A DNA stretch of 64,000 nucleotides. Source: Brasenia schreberi (lineage: Eukaryota > Streptophyta > Magnoliopsida > Nymphaeales > Cabombaceae). Below the pieces are notes generated by a model. That model worked only from the letters and a program-made list of their open reading frames with translations. It searched no databases and was not told where the DNA came from. Both the position numbers and the translations under genes were made by a program. This document shows positions 11,638 through 24,269 of the stretch, one piece after another (position 1 is the stretch's first letter; each line of letters starts with the position of its first letter). The DNA lies in contig JAYKKT010000040.1 of NCBI GenBank assembly GCA_036023115.1, positions 3,961,001-4,025,000 on the forward strand, given 5' to 3'.

Positions 11638-14600
11638 CTATAAAAGAATAAGCACAAACACGACGAAACTTAGTGTAAAGACCGTCTCTGTAGCACTACC
11701 CAATGATGATGGACAAGAATTCCGTGTCTTGTGCCTGTTTATAATCGCATCCTCTGGATTGAAAGTACGAGGGCTGACGTCGGAAACCGGCGGCAAAGTT
11801 ATTGGTGGTGGTTTTACCGAAAGTGTTGCCGAGCCCTCGGTATCATAACCTGAATGGGAAACATTAGTTAGTTTCAATCGAGAGGATTATATAATTTCAC
11901 TACAAGGAACTGCCGCATTGCTTATGCTCACAGTCAAAAATCTTCCAACCCAGGACAAACTTCTCTCTGTCAAAAACAATCCGATGACCTGTCATGAAGT
12001 TCTCTGCAACCACGACGATGAAGAGGATTGGTGTCAAAATAGTTTCTTATCAAAGAACTTTACCTCCTAAGCATTTCTTCACAAATAAAATCACTTGTGT
12101 AGACACATACCACATACACAACCTACATTCACACACATGCCACATTCATAGATGCACCTAGACATGCACATGCCACATCCACGCGAGCACGCACACAAAA
12201 ATGTACGTCCTTCCAAGAATATCATTTTGCAAGGGAAAAAAAATCAATTCAAAGTACAAACTGAGAAGCCGCAGCAAACGATATATGTGAAAGGGACTGC
12301 ATAAATGCACATTTTATGAACACTTTGGAGTGTCTTCTAGATGGGTAACCCAAGACAAAAGCCTTTTATCTCTCTTAAGACTACCATCTGACGCTTATCA
12401 TTCAAATCAATCTAGCATAAAGATAATTACTCTCCTTATAAAGCGCATAGTTCACCATTCATTGTAGCTGGCAGCAGCATTGTCGGCAACGGAAAGAAAG
12501 AGATGATTTATCATCAGAACCGAAACAGACTTTTCTAACCCTAAATCCGAGCACAGTTGCAGTGGTGGCTACTTCACTACTAAGTACAACAACAGCCTTT
12601 TCCTAGAGCTTGGTCCTGTGCCTATCATGGGGTCGGCTACATGGATTCTTTGTTTCCATAGAGCTTGGTCCTGTGCCGTGTTAACAGTTAACATAAGCTT
12701 GATCCTGGCCACTTCACTGTTAAGTAATAATAGAAGTTGAGATTAAGTATAAATCTCTCCTTTAAATAAGTTTCATCAAATCTAAATATCCAGAACTTAC
12801 ATCAAAATATAAATGCAACCGCTTATGTTCCATTAGCTAAAAAATTTATGTTTTCATCTTGGAAAGAGAAAATGCAGAATTTGATGTTTCTGTAATCTGT
12901 ACGCTCAGTATAATGCAACTTGTAGCTTGACGTAGTGTAGGAAAGTCAAAATAAAGTGAAAGCTGCTCTCGGGTTCCTATAGATGTCGGAGAAGGTAAGG
13001 AATCCTGAAGGTATGGGGATATTCTCATCAGCAACGAGACTATAAACTACTGGAACCTCAAGAAAGCAGTGCAATGCATGCCAAGATCATAAGACGCTTG
13101 AGAAGTAAAACCATAACTTTTTCCCTAAACTCGATTCTTGAAAAGAGACAAGGAACTGTTTAGTGGAAGCTCCAAAGGCAGAATACTAGCAACTAAGCCA
13201 TGGAAATATTGACTTCCCAAAACAAACCAAATGAAGCTCTAACTAAAAAGTAAAAGAATGCTCAAAAACTACTTAAGACTAAGGAGGAACTTACGGCCAA
13301 TAATGTTCAAGTTAGAGCTCTTCACAACAGCTAGGCAGTACGTATATTGAAGCTGCATATCATGATAAGCTAGACTGTAAAGACTAAGTAGCAGAACAAT
13401 TTGCAGTAACAATGTATAACAACCACTATTTACCGGAGTAGAAAACCAAATAATGGGAGAAATGACAGGAAACTTTCCCCCACCCTTCATCGTTATGCTA
13501 ATATCTGGAATAAATGGGGAGTTTTCCCCACTGCATAGCAGAAAAACATCACATTCCATATCCAGTGGTTAATTTTCGTGGAAAACTTGATTATCATGAT
13601 TGAATAGCATGTTCATGATGATTACCTGAAACCATAACAATAATCAAATGTGAATCTCGAATCAGGAGGTTTAAGTAGAGGATCACGAACTTTTGAGTTA
13701 AACTGCAAAGGAAGAAATGCCACGCAACTGAGAATCACCCGTTCAGCTGTAAACCTACTACTGGAAATGCTGCAATTGCACTTACAGTCTGAGCAACAAG
13801 AGTGTAGACTGGATCAGCCAAACAAGTAAAAGAGGTTCCAGTGTCAAACAGTGCAAAATGCTCCGGCTCTATTTTGATATGCTCAGTATCCACTTGTACT
13901 CCAGTGATACTGATGTTGTACGTTGGGCTGCACATTTACCCAAGCAAACCAAATTACAATTTCGAGCCATCAAAGAAAAAGATCGGGTTTGCAACCCATA
14001 ATGCACCAAATGAAGAACAAGGGTACTCACTGCAATTGGTCCACGTTAAATGGTGTTGATTCTTGGTCAGCGCTACCTTTGTCCCCAAAGTTGATTCTCC
14101 CAATACCATCACGACTAAAACACATGGAAAATGAATTTGCTATAAGGCCATCGCTAGCCAAAATGCTAGGGACTGATATCTTCTCCAACCCGAGTCCAAA
14201 TAAACCATTTGGAGCAACGCCACCCACGAAGGAGCCAGTCTGAACCTGCCCACAACTGCATGATGATACAAGTAAGATAACCATCGATATCAGGAATTTG
14301 AGATCGAAACTAGGAATTTGCCAAGTTCAATCATTTCAACATAGTTCTTGCATCCAACAGTTTTAGCAAATAAATGCGGAAAAAAGACAGAAAGGAAAAA
14401 TCATACCCAAATACAATCGAGGCATTGAGCAGTTCTGGTTGGCTATCTTCTGTACTTAAGTGGAGTATATCCTCTATTAAAACTCCTGACGACGAAGTAT
14501 CGGCTGAGACATACCTAACCTCGTAAAGGCACTCATCAGTAGTTCCAGAGCATCGTCTTTTCGAATCGCAGAGATTTGCATTACAGGTCACATGTTTGCT

Positions 14601-15486
14601 TGTTGCAGACAAACTCGGCGAGTAAACACTGAGCTCAATGCCCTAAGACAACATAATGGGGAAAAGGAGAGACGAAGGTAAACCTTTCATTCTACGGTAG
14701 AATCAATGAACTGTGATTTGTTTCGCCCGTATGTGATCTTATACAGATAAAAGTTTGAGACCTTCAAATGAACCATTTATGTATGAAATTTGCTGACATT
14801 GCATTTAGCAATAAGCCTTCTTAGTAGATCGAACAATTATCCAAACTTTCACTCGATCAGATATACCAATTGCAACAAAGTTCCAACAGAAAACTGCAAA
14901 AAGATCAATAGAGGAACGAAAACGTACGGGCAAATTTGTGAGGGATTTAGCAGTAGAACAACTCTCGCACATGCAAGGCACCCAAAAGAGATTGCTACCC
15001 GTATCCAAAGCCACCAGAAACCTCACGCCCGGCGTTCCGATCTCCACAGTCGTATAGTGCAAACTTAATTCACAAAAAGCACACCAAAATTAGAAGCCAA
15101 AAAATACCGTAGTTGTACAAAATCACACACCGATCCAAACAGGAAAAGAAAAAGAAGAAGAAGCACGCTTACAATCCCAAAGAATTGATTCGAAGAGTCA
15201 TGTTGCCGTCCTCAAAGGTAAGCGGCGGCCCATTTCCGGCCAAATTCCTGCCATGAAGGACCCGATCATGGTGAACGAGCGTGGCGTAGTAGTCGACGCT
15301 ACCCTTCTCCGGCCATTCGTCCACGGGGACGCCCATGGCAGAGCTCATCCACTGCCGGACGTGATCGGAGAACTTGTGATGGACCTCGAAACTGAACACC
15401 TGGCCATCCGACATCGCCAATGAGTAAAGCACCGGAAAGAGAAGAAGGAGGATAACCGGCAGCCCGAGACCGCCGGAGATCGCCAT
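11638..15486 (-). CDS. Secreted A1 aspartyl protease, probably GPI-anchored
   Basis: Ten exons join in phase to 522 residues: 15173-15486, 14928-15063, 14407-14642, 14031-14255, 13786-13927, 13626-13702, 13434-13530, 13295-13352, 11932-12003 and 11638-11849. Residues 1-25 form a signal peptide. The two pepsin-like catalytic motifs are ALDTGS (Asp125) and LFDTGTSF (Asp332), with many paired Cys typical of plant atypical aspartyl proteases. FEVHHKFSDHV, LHYTTVEIGTPG, CGQVQTGSF, APNGLFGLGLEKISVPS and IIGQNFMTGHRIVFDREK match a plant family of secreted proteases. After the catalytic domain comes a Ser/Pro/Thr linker and a hydrophobic tail ending the protein (ETVFTLSFVVFVLILL), the usual form of a GPI-anchor signal. 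All introns are GT-AG. The 1.29 kb intron 8 contains a LINE 3' end. The start is the first ATG before the signal peptide. Confidence 0.93.
12586..12705 (-). mobile_element. RTE LINE 3'-end fragment in a protease intron
   Basis: Bases 12588-12660 match the conserved 3' end of the RTE family seen elsewhere in the window (ATGGGGTCGGCTACATGG, TTCTTTGTTTCCATAG, with a TTGTTG tail on the minus strand). The phrase AGAGCTTGGTCCTGTGCC occurs twice within it, at about 12605 and 12659, suggesting a small internal rearrangement. It lies wholly inside intron 8 of the aspartyl protease gene. Confidence 0.8.
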
Positions 15487-15589
15487 GTGGTCGGGAATCC
15501 AACGGCGGACCCGTGATCGCTAGGGAGGGAGTCAGGAAAGTGTGAACAGAAGAGATGCGATCGGATCGGGGGAGGATGAAAGATCCATC

Positions 15590-15639
<50 letters not shown>

Positions 15640-15780
15640 GTCTGTAGAAGTGATGACGAAGGTGTCAGAGAAGACGGGAAGAAAATGGTCGCGTGTAAAG
15701 CGAAGAGAAAGAGGGAGTTAACTTCAACAGACGCCTTTTTAACGGGAGTTGGCTGGTGGATGAGTGAGATCCCAACTTTA
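15487..15780 (-). promoter_or_regulatory. 5' UTR and promoter region of the aspartyl protease
   Basis: The sequence just upstream of the start codon contains a pure (CT)n tract at 15596-15635 (GA on the coding strand). Such tracts are common in plant 5' leaders. No TATA element could be fixed. Confidence 0.45.
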
Positions 15781-17082
15781 AAATCCAGAATTAAAAAAAA
15801 AAGTAAAAAAGAGACCCAAACTTAAGATTAATCAATCATGATACATGCTTCGACACGGATCTCAAAACATTTTTATGTAAAAGTTTTTAAAAATATTAAT
15901 TTTAGGTATAATCTTCATTATAATTTCTATTTTCCCTCTCTCGTGCCTTAGATTGTCATTCAACTCCATTTTGTATTCTTTTTTGGCAAAAGGTTTATAT
16001 ATTCTCTGGTCATGTTTTGCTTAATTTCTTTTTTTAATCTTCAGATGGAATGAACGGGATTAAATAGTTAAGAAGTTTCAGGCAATCGGGAGTTCATGAT
16101 TCAGCTTATGAGACTCTCCGGCACTTTTTGTAGTGGATTTGGTCCCTATATAATTGGATTAGGTAGACACACACAAGAAATCAACTTGGATTAAGAATTA
16201 TATAAACACTAAAGAAAATGACGCCAAAAGGGTTATAAAACTACTTGAATTTAAAGCTGTTATCCTTGAGCTTGAGTGCATTTAAAATTACTCCTTGACA
16301 TGAAAAAATGACACTTGTCATATGAACCGACTCCTTACATCATCAAATATTGCTGTTCTCCAAATTAACCCTCCTTTTTTGTTAAATTTTGACATATATA
16401 TATATATATATATAAAGAGAGAGAGAGAGAAAATTGTGCTTTGTATGCTTTATACTTTGAAGTTAATATATAATAATGATAGAATTCTTTAAGGATGATT
16501 TAAGTACGAACCAAAATTTCTCTATATACATCATAGTCCATGTCCATGTACACACTCAATTATGCAAAAGTCTTAAAAATCTCAATTATTAAATCTTTAA
16601 TATTAACAATTGAGATTTTGAAAAAAAAGTGATCAGTATTTATATATTTAATGTACCTATAAAACGTAAAGTTTAAATTTCTACCATTCATCTCGCTTAT
16701 CCAATAGTTGAGATACTTAAGAATATCTCACTCTTCGAATGGTTGAGATATGCAAGAAATGTAAGAATATTTGAGGAGATAGGGTGTGCATGTTTAGCAC
16801 GGTCTCTCTTTTTATTTATGTATGTGTACATACATACACTACTTTTTATGCAATCAATGATTATCAAGAAAACCATCTCATGTCATATTTAATCTCACAT
16901 CATATTTAATGTAATCATGTGTATTAGATGGTATCAATTTTTTATCGATATTGATGGACGACTCGATCTAGATTGCTTATGTGATGACACGGATGACATA
17001 AATTGCAAAGAAGTAATCAATACGTTCTAGTTCTTGCTACCCGGCATAGTCTAACATAGGAGAATATCTAGTAACTCCCACC

Positions 17083-17152
<70 letters not shown>

Positions 17153-18510
17153 ATGCAAGCACGTGCATGTACGTGTTTGTGTTTAGACCTCTCCGGTTCC
17201 ATCAAAACTTGAAATACTTGGTTCGGTTTCAGCTCTAAACTAAACCGTTTCCCCAATAGATGAAACTGAAATTGAACTGCGAGCGTCCACAGTTTCAGTT
17301 CCAGTTCCAGTTCCGGCTGGTTCTATGAGCGGTTGAACTCACTGGGCTTGGTTGGAATTGGACAGGTCTAAGTGTGTTTGTGCTACATTAATGAGGCCAA
17401 ACTGAACTACTGGAGCCCGTTTCTGGTTAGGTTTGGCTCGGAGTTGGTCCAACCAGGGTGCTACTCTTTTTGCAGCCTCAAACAAAACAAGTAACTCAGA
17501 TAACTGGTTCAGGTTTTGCGATCATGTGACAGTGATGCCTTGCTGATATTGACGTTGCAACCATTAACAACCAAAAATGATTTCTACATTTCAGCTAACA
17601 TTTTCCTAATTTTTAACGGCTCTTAAGTTCCTTATGCAAATTCAATTTGGGAAGAAACTGTGTCACATGGATACTTCAACTCGGCCGCGCATCGTGTCAC
17701 ATTTTAGAGTAATTAGGAGAGGGACTCGGCCGGGTTCGACTCGTCACTGGCTTATTCATGTTCGTTACGTTAGACTGTATTATAAACATGAGAAGTTCAG
17801 CTCGGTTCGGTTCTTAAAAGCTCATCAAATGTTATTAATAATGATTTACCTAAACCTCCATGATAATTTGGGTATTTATTTATTTTTTATCTTTTTCTCA
17901 CAGGAGGATTTTAGATAGATGACTTGCCACCGGCAGCGGATCTAGAAAATAGTGTTAGGGGACAAAGTATATATTTCATGATGTTGGGAGTTGAAACATG
18001 AATCTCAACATGTATTCACTGCAAAATGTAGTTTTAACAGTGAAACTTTTAAATTGAGAAGCGACCTGAAACTGGGCCTGGAATCAGGGTCGGTTCATTC
18101 TGACCCTAGGTTTTGATGGAACCAGCTTGTGTTGGATTTGACACGCTTTTGACACGATGAGAAAAAGTATGTGTTCTCATCCAACTAAAGTGACAAACAA
18201 AAAATTTGGTTGTGATTGGGTTGATCCATGTTTTACAAGAACATGAAATGACATGACACGAATTTGAGAAGCGAAATTCCTACCCCAAAAGTCCACATTT
18301 ATAAAGCGAGTTGTGTCTGCACTGATCTGGTTCTTACACGAGAACACACGAACCGGAACACGAATTTTCGACCCACTGTCCGCGATGACAGTCTTCCGTT
18401 TTGTTTCCACGGGCTACGTTATTAATGCTTTATTGACGTTAAGATACATTTAGAAATTGGAAAAGGAGTCGCCGGGAACTCGGGTGGAAGAGAAATCGCG
18501 AAGCGTGAAA
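15781..18510. other. Intergenic DNA with repeats
   Basis: Contents are a (TA)n(GA)n tract at 16394-16430, a (TA)n(TG)n tract at 17087-17152, a TTGAGAT-rich dispersed-repeat copy at about 16565-16770, a CCGGTT/GGTTCC-rich degenerate repeat at 17180-17520, and further decayed repeat DNA at 17690-18400. No coding exon is supported. The last 100 bases are the presumed promoter and leader of the preY-like gene. Confidence 0.45.
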
Positions 18511-20441
18511 ATGGTGAAAGGAAGCGCCGTTTGTTTCGGGGACGTCAGAATCGCGAAGAAGCTGGCCGACATCCTCGTTTGTCCTCTTTCGAAACAGCCA
18601 CTGAGGTGCGAATTATAGCAATCTTACGTGCTCCTCCCTCGTCTTTTCCCACAATTTGAATCCTTTGTTTTTGTCAGGGTATGCGAGGAATCCAATTCTC
18701 TGGTCTCCGACGCCTTGGGCGTCTCGTACCCGGTTACTTCTTGTTCTCTCTTCTTACCAATGCCGCTTTCTTCTTCACTTCTGTCCCCATTTGGTGCGAA
18801 ATTTCTATGATGGAATTGTTTCTCATTGTCTATCGTTTGTTGGTATTGGTAATCCATTATCCATCATAAACTTTGTGCGTTGGAATGAGAAAATTGCGGT
18901 GTTCACCTAAAAGCTGGCTAGAGAGGCTTCATAAATCCCATTTGACTAGATAAATGGGGACAACTAGTTACTGCATTTGCTGCTTTCTTGTTCCTCTCGT
19001 GTTCCTTATGTGATTGTTGGTGAGGGAAAGTTTTTCGATTGGAAATCTTAGGAGGTTTTGATTATTGGCGGGCTTAGATGAACTGCGATGATTTTAAGTT
19101 CGAGCACAGAGTATGTTTAATCTATGCACGAGCATCAAAGATACTAGAGAATTTTAGATCCTTCTTAGAAATGTTTTCTTCTCCATTAAAGAGAAAAGGA
19201 ATTGTTGAAGTGCTGCGTTTGAGATAATATCTCTAAGGGATTATATTTTGTGATCTAACATAATCATATCATTCCTTGCTCTAGAGATGGAGTGTTCCTG
19301 CTGCATGAAGCTGAGTTTTTTGATGGTTTGATGTGTTTAATGATGTTTATGTCGTTCATCAATCTCAGTTTATTGTAAACACCAGAAAACTTTGAATATC
19401 TAAAAACTAACAAACAAAATTACCATGTTCTGAACAAAAAACTTGGTCGGTTTCACATTGTAGGTGTCCCCATATAGATACGTTAAGTGCGAAGCCATCC
19501 ATGTCTCATGCGCTCTAGTTTTCTTCTAATTTTCATATTGAAGTAAAAATGACTAATCATTATACTTGATCATCGTTGTTAATCAATATGTTGTCCTTGA
19601 AAATTTTCCATCAGCATTCTATTTCACTTTTTTGCTTCCTGGAAGAATGATAGGGGTTTAATAGGGCCGAGTCGAGCCGAGTATTGCCAAGCTCGACTTG
19701 AGTTCCATTAAGATTTAGTAAGCTCAAGGTTGGCTTTAGCTTGACCAAGGTTAAGCTCAGCCAGAGAATGCGTAGGGTGTAACCAAGCCATGCAAACTCG
19801 AATATAGGCAAGCTTGACCTGTCTTGTCTTAGAAAAACTAATGTGGAACTCGAGCTTGTCTTGAACATTTTTCATGCCTTTTTAAAAGAAAAAAAAGAGA
19901 AGAGTACGTGGCCTATAATATTTTCTTTCCCAATCTTTCTACCTACTCTCATCGAGAAAAATAGAAAAATTAATCATTTTCATGCCTTTTTAAAAGAAAA
20001 ACAAATAGAGGAAAGGAAGAGAACAAACCTTTTTCTACCAACGACTCTTATCAAGACTCGATTGAGCTCAAGCTTAGGTTTTCTCAGACGAGCCAAGTCA
20101 AGCTTGCCTATACTCAACTTCAAGCTTGGCTTGAACTGATTGGAGCCAGTCCGAGCTTGGATACTAAACCTCTGCCGAGCTTGAACTTGCTAAATCTTAA
20201 TCACGCTCGAGTTGAGCTTGGCAATACTTGGCTCGATTACACCCCTAAGAACGATGGGTTGGAGAATAACATCTCATAGTCTTACTATCCTTGGATACTG
20301 TGCATGTTTCAGATAGTTAATGGAATACCTTGTCTGGTGCCAAAGGATGGGAAGTTGCTCGACGATGATGCTGGTTGCAAAGAAAAAGGAGGATCACAAA
20401 CTGCTAATTCAAGTAACAAGGCTTCAGACAATAACTTATAA
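18511..20441 (+). CDS. preY / Trm112-like small protein (UPF0434 type)
   Basis: Three exons, 18511-18605, 18678-18732 and 20313-20441, join in phase to 92 residues. The core is LADILVCPLSKQPLR, VCEESNSLVSDALGVSYP, IVNGIPCLVPKDGKLL: the Trm112/preY fold with its LVCP motif, the YP-I-x-GIP-LVP strand and a downstream DGK. In animals preY assists methyltransferases of coenzyme Q synthesis and complex I assembly in mitochondria; bacterial relatives are short proteins of unknown role. A mitochondrial place is likely but the N-terminus is only weakly presequence-like. The tail from residue 67 is polar and low in complexity. Exon 2 uses a GTTACT donor, weaker than consensus, but the phase and family match (SYP-I) make it convincing. 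Intron 2 is 1.58 kb and contains a MULE-like MITE. Confidence 0.88.
19652..20246. mobile_element. MULE-like MITE with 9 bp target duplication
   Basis: The two ends are inverted copies of about 70-80 bp. The left begins AGGGGTTTAAT and the right, read in reverse complement, begins AGGGGTGTAAT. Both continue through a CGAGCC motif, AGTATTGCCAAGCTC and ATTAAGATTTAG, apart from a 12 base indel. The flanks carry AAGAATGAT (19643-19651) and AAGAACGAT (20247-20255), a 9 bp target duplication with one mismatch, as expected for Mutator-like transposition. Inside there is a duplicated block of about 30 bp beginning TTTTCATGCCTTTTTAAAAG, at 19868 and 19977. There is no transposase. It lies in intron 2 of the preY-like gene. 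Confidence 0.85.
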
Positions 20442-21876
20442 AAAGCAGTTGAGCCAAGTTTCTTGTTGGTAGAGAGAAAACTCACTGGAATTTGTTTGTT
20501 TAGATTATGCAATCATTGACAATGAACCATAATGATCATATTTGATGATTTCAGCTGCATATAGTCACTGTCCTTTTCTACGCATACTGTAATCTGCTTC
20601 TGGCATCTTCCTGCACAGTGGACTTCCCTTAAAGGTTTTCTGAAGTATATAAGACTGCAATGAAATGCTTTCCATCATATTGAACATTAGCATAGCAGCA
20701 AGATGGCGCATGTTCAAAGTCTGCTCGTTTAGGCAATTGGATGAAACTTCTTATGATGTGCAAATTTCTCATAAAATTGTGGAACAGCTAGAAAAGCGCA
20801 TTCAGCGTGCACGCATGAACACCAATCTTAGTTGCAATTTTGACCGATGCACAGGGATTAGGCATTTCTCGTATCACATGAACAGAAGTTGAAGATCCCC
20901 AACACCATTTTAAGGGAGGATGCAGGTATCGGATCCTGACACTGAGATTCCCAACTAATTCCTGGGTCTCGACGAATGGCCTGGCAGTCGGTCACCTTAG
21001 CTTTGTTGTTCTTTTGTGTCGTTGGTTCTCTAGGGAGATTCATTAGCGTTTTGAAGAGATCTAAATATACTTCATGAGACGATAGATTAAATAAAGGGAG
21101 CGTGACATTATATCTTGCATTAAGTTGACATACGAATTCTCGCAGTGATTCTGTTTGTCCTGTGTGATGCATTGTAGTGGTAGGCGTATGATTGCATAAA
21201 CTTGATCCTCAAAGTCGAAATTTCACCGTGTGATGCATTATAGTGGATCATGAATCTGTTTGCTATCAGTTTCTATTCATAAATTGGAATAATTCGTTCT
21301 TGAGGTGGATGAGGAAAAAACTTCCTATGCTTTTCCAAGAGGCATTGCCCCTTTCATCTACAAATGAGCTGCCTATCAAATCATCCCAATTGATGTTGGA
21401 TGGCGAAGAGGGGAACGATCTCTGGAATGTAGGCTTTCATGATCCTGTAAAGAATCAAGCTTCTTTAAATGTTCCCATTATTCCTTATTTGTTTGAAAAA
21501 TGAGCTCGACTCATTGGAAACGTTCACGATATTTCAAAAAATGTAGAGGTACTTAAGGAATTTCGAGTTGATCAGTTTCCAAAAGCAGTTTGCTGCAACT
21601 GTTAATGGCGGAACATCTCTTTTTTCATCACCCTGTTTGCCTTTTTCTCTATTGACGTTATCAAACCTCGCTCATATTTATTTTACTTGTTTATATGTCT
21701 AGTTCAAGAAATGAGGTGCATTTGGTGCCACGAACCTTGTTGAAAATTGTTGCTACTGTTCAAAGGTATGAGAATGATCATCCTCAATCATTAATACATG
21801 AATAAAAGGTCAGAAGGCCTTCTAGCAAAGCTTAGCCCTGACCTGGGCTTGTTTGTGGCTCTCTCTAGCTCATCTA
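20442..21876. other. Intergenic DNA upstream of the copia element
   Basis: The first part is presumably the 3' UTR of the preY-like gene. Two plus-strand open frames (20665-20892 and 21243-21503) have no stops for 75 and 86 codons, but I recognise no family and no splice-linked partner. Nothing else is clear. Confidence 0.35.
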
Positions 21877-22205
21877 TGTAAGGCACTGACCATTCTCGAC
21901 AACCCAGCACAAAAGTGGCTGGATTGGGAAGGGAAGCCCATTGGGATAAACCGGGAAGGGAGAAGCACGCATTGCAGTGCATGCAAGAAATATAGACACA
22001 CGGATAGAGATCGAAATACCGGAACTTAAACATATGAGGGAAAACCCCACTGAGAGAAAACCTCAAATCGAAACATCATACCTTTGTTCTTCTGCTACAG
22101 GCATACCTGAGAAGCAACATAGCAACAAATTGGAGGTCGACAGACAAGAACCGAAGGTCGACAGTAGACAAAATTCAGCAAGCAGACATCTTGAAAAAGG
22201 CAATA
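21877..22205 (+). repeat. 5' LTR of the copia element, internally deleted
   Basis: This copy is about 329 bp against 467 bp for the 3' LTR. The two align well at both ends. The 5' copy lacks roughly 130 bp in the middle, replaced by a short unrelated-looking stretch (GATTGGGAAGGGAAGCCC), and also lacks the TATAAATA box and adjoining bases that the 3' copy keeps. The loss includes the likely U3 promoter. Confidence 0.85.
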
Positions 22206-22207
22206 TC

Positions 22208-22219
22208 TGGTATCATGGC
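22208..22219 (+). other. Primer-binding site of the copia element
   Basis: TGGTATCATGGC closely resembles TGGTATCAGAGC, the site complementary to plant initiator methionine tRNA. It sits 2 bases after the 5' LTR, where reverse transcription would be primed. Confidence 0.85.
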
Positions 22220-22324
22220 ATCGTTCTTGACCCTGCAAATAGGTACGCGTTAGGAGAGAAAACAATCCGCCTGAGTCGAGATAGGGTAGAGGAAGTCGCC
22301 TGAGACAAAACAGAGCAAAGAACA

Positions 22325-22510
22325 TGCCAGAAAAATAGCCGATCGAACCTCAGCTAGAGGTTAGCTGCAAATAAGAATAGGCTGGAAAAATAGTCGATTG
22401 AACCTCAGCCAGAGGCAAGGGATCGGTTGTAAATAAGAACAGGCCAAAAGAATAGCCAGCAAAACCTCGACCAATAGGCCGGAGGTCGGCTGAAAGAGGA
22501 GTAGACGACA
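22325..22510. repeat. Three imperfect tandem units in the copia leader
   Basis: Three units of roughly 57-65 bp follow each other, each holding a variant of AACCTCAGCxAGAGG, then GTAAATAAGAA or a like stretch, then an AATAG junction word. They lie between the primer-binding site and gag, in the untranslated leader. Confidence 0.65.
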
Positions 22511-23389
22511 AAGAAAGCCGTCGAGGTTGCTTGGGTCCTCGGCAAGGAGGCCAGAAGACGGCCGCAACAGGAGAGACGACAGAAAGCCGCGGGCGGCCAC
22601 GGGCAAGGAGGCAGAGCGGCGGAAACCGCTCTCTCTCTTCAGAATTTTCTCGCTCATTCTCTCTCCTCTCGCTTTTATAGTGCCCTGGAAAACCGCTAAG
22701 CGGTTTCGGAAAAATGCGAGCAGAAGCCGCCTCGTGCAACGGACTGAAAAAATACATTATGCCCCAACCAACTTTTAAATATTATAGACTGACACTGGAC
22801 AAAATTACGAAAATATCTAGATATTTTTGGGTAAAAAGACTGTTTTACCCTCACTTAGGCGAAAAATCACAATTACGCTCTAATAGTTTATAAAAAATTA
22901 TGAAATTTTGGGCTATTGATTTACATGACTACCATTCCCAGTTCAATTTATTACATTATTGCCACTATATCAAAAGATAAATTTGTTCATGTCCTTTTGA
23001 GAAAATTTCAGATTCGGACTAAGGGCCAAAATTATAGATTTACCCTCGATGAGTTACGAATTTTACAAAAATACCAAAAAGTAATTTTATGAGTTTGTCC
23101 TTCGTTGTTTCTGAAAATTAGAAAAGAGGACTGACAGTTAAAATTACTGTTTTACTCTTGGTATTTTGGGAAATTAACAAAGGCATAAATTTGTTGTAAA
23201 AATTATGAATTTATCCCAATTGCTTCTATATATTAGAAATGAGTTATTTTCAACTAATTTTTGTGATATTCTGCATCATCCTAATCAGATTCTTGTTATG
23301 TGTGTTTTGTTGCTTATTTAATATTTTTTTTAGGCCGTCTAATTATTATAATTGTCAAACACATAAAAATGAACTCTACGATATGTGTG

Positions 23390-24195
23390 TCAGAACTGGC
23401 AAAAACCGAAAAATTAAATGGTGTAAACTATAAACATGGAAAAAAAGAATTTCGCTTGCTCTAACACTTAAAGGTGTTTAATATGTTGTAAAGGAAATTG
23501 TGCATCCTCCACCACAGATGCAACTGAGCAATAAATAAAAATGTATAAAACATTTCTAAAGTTATACGTTTCTAAAGGACGATACAATAGCAAGAACTGT
23601 CATGTTGACATACATGGAGGATGACTTGATCAGGGTCTTCAAAAAATACGAGACTAAAAAAGGGTTGCTCAACTCCATAACAGCCAAATATGATACAACT
23701 GTCAAACTATATGTTCAGTTGCTACTACAGAAATATAATTCCTTGAAGATGAAAGAAGGAGACAACATAGTAGAAATATAAACCACATGTTGGTAATGGT
23801 TAGGGACCTAGCTGTGGTAAAATCAGTCATCCCGGAACCAATGCAGATATCAACAATCCTGAACAGTCTTCTCCTGTCATGGAACATGGTCAGCACTGCC
23901 CTCAAACTAGGGCTATAAATTAACCTTTTTGAATTGACTCTAAAACTAACAATAGAGTAAGAACATATGAGTAAAAACAAAAGGAAAAAATTGCTAGTGA
24001 TATAAGATGAGATAGGGTCTAGCTCCAAACCCAACCAAAAGAGAAATAAATCAAACAAAAAGTTTGGCAGGAATAACAAAAAGGGCCGTCAATTTTTTAA
24101 GAAAATGTAGAAAACCGCTTCTCGGGTCAACTGTTTTAGCTGTGGAAAGATGAGACACTATAAAAGGGATTACCGCAATAGGAAAGGTGGAGGAA
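23390..24195 (+). pseudogene. copia gag remnant with damaged zinc knuckle
   Basis: In broken frames one reads LAKTEKLNGVNYKH near 23395, a typical plant copia gag start. Later come MLVMVRDLAVV and ISTILNSLLLSWNMV (near 23785-23890), the conserved Gag helix region. A CCHC knuckle follows at about 24130-24175 as CFSCGKMRHYKRDY, in which the last Cys has become Tyr (TGC to TAC). Stops and frameshifts separate these blocks, so no capsid protein can be made. Confidence 0.8.
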
Positions 24196-24269
24196 ATAAC
24201 CCATAATGCGGACAATCAGAGAAGCAGGATATAATCTGCGTGATATCAGAATGTCTATATATGGATCAC

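Noticed and set aside
11638..11849. Last protease exon as an independent gene
   Set aside because: Phase, the FDC-YD junction and the GPI-like tail join it to the aspartyl protease.
17087..17152. TA/TG repeat as a regulatory or Z-DNA element
   Set aside because: It is an ordinary microsatellite among many; nothing nearby suggests a function.
22350..22757. 135-codon minus-strand open frame next to the copia primer-binding site
   Set aside because: It lies in the copia leader over imperfect tandem units; no motif, and the opposite strand and another frame are also open.
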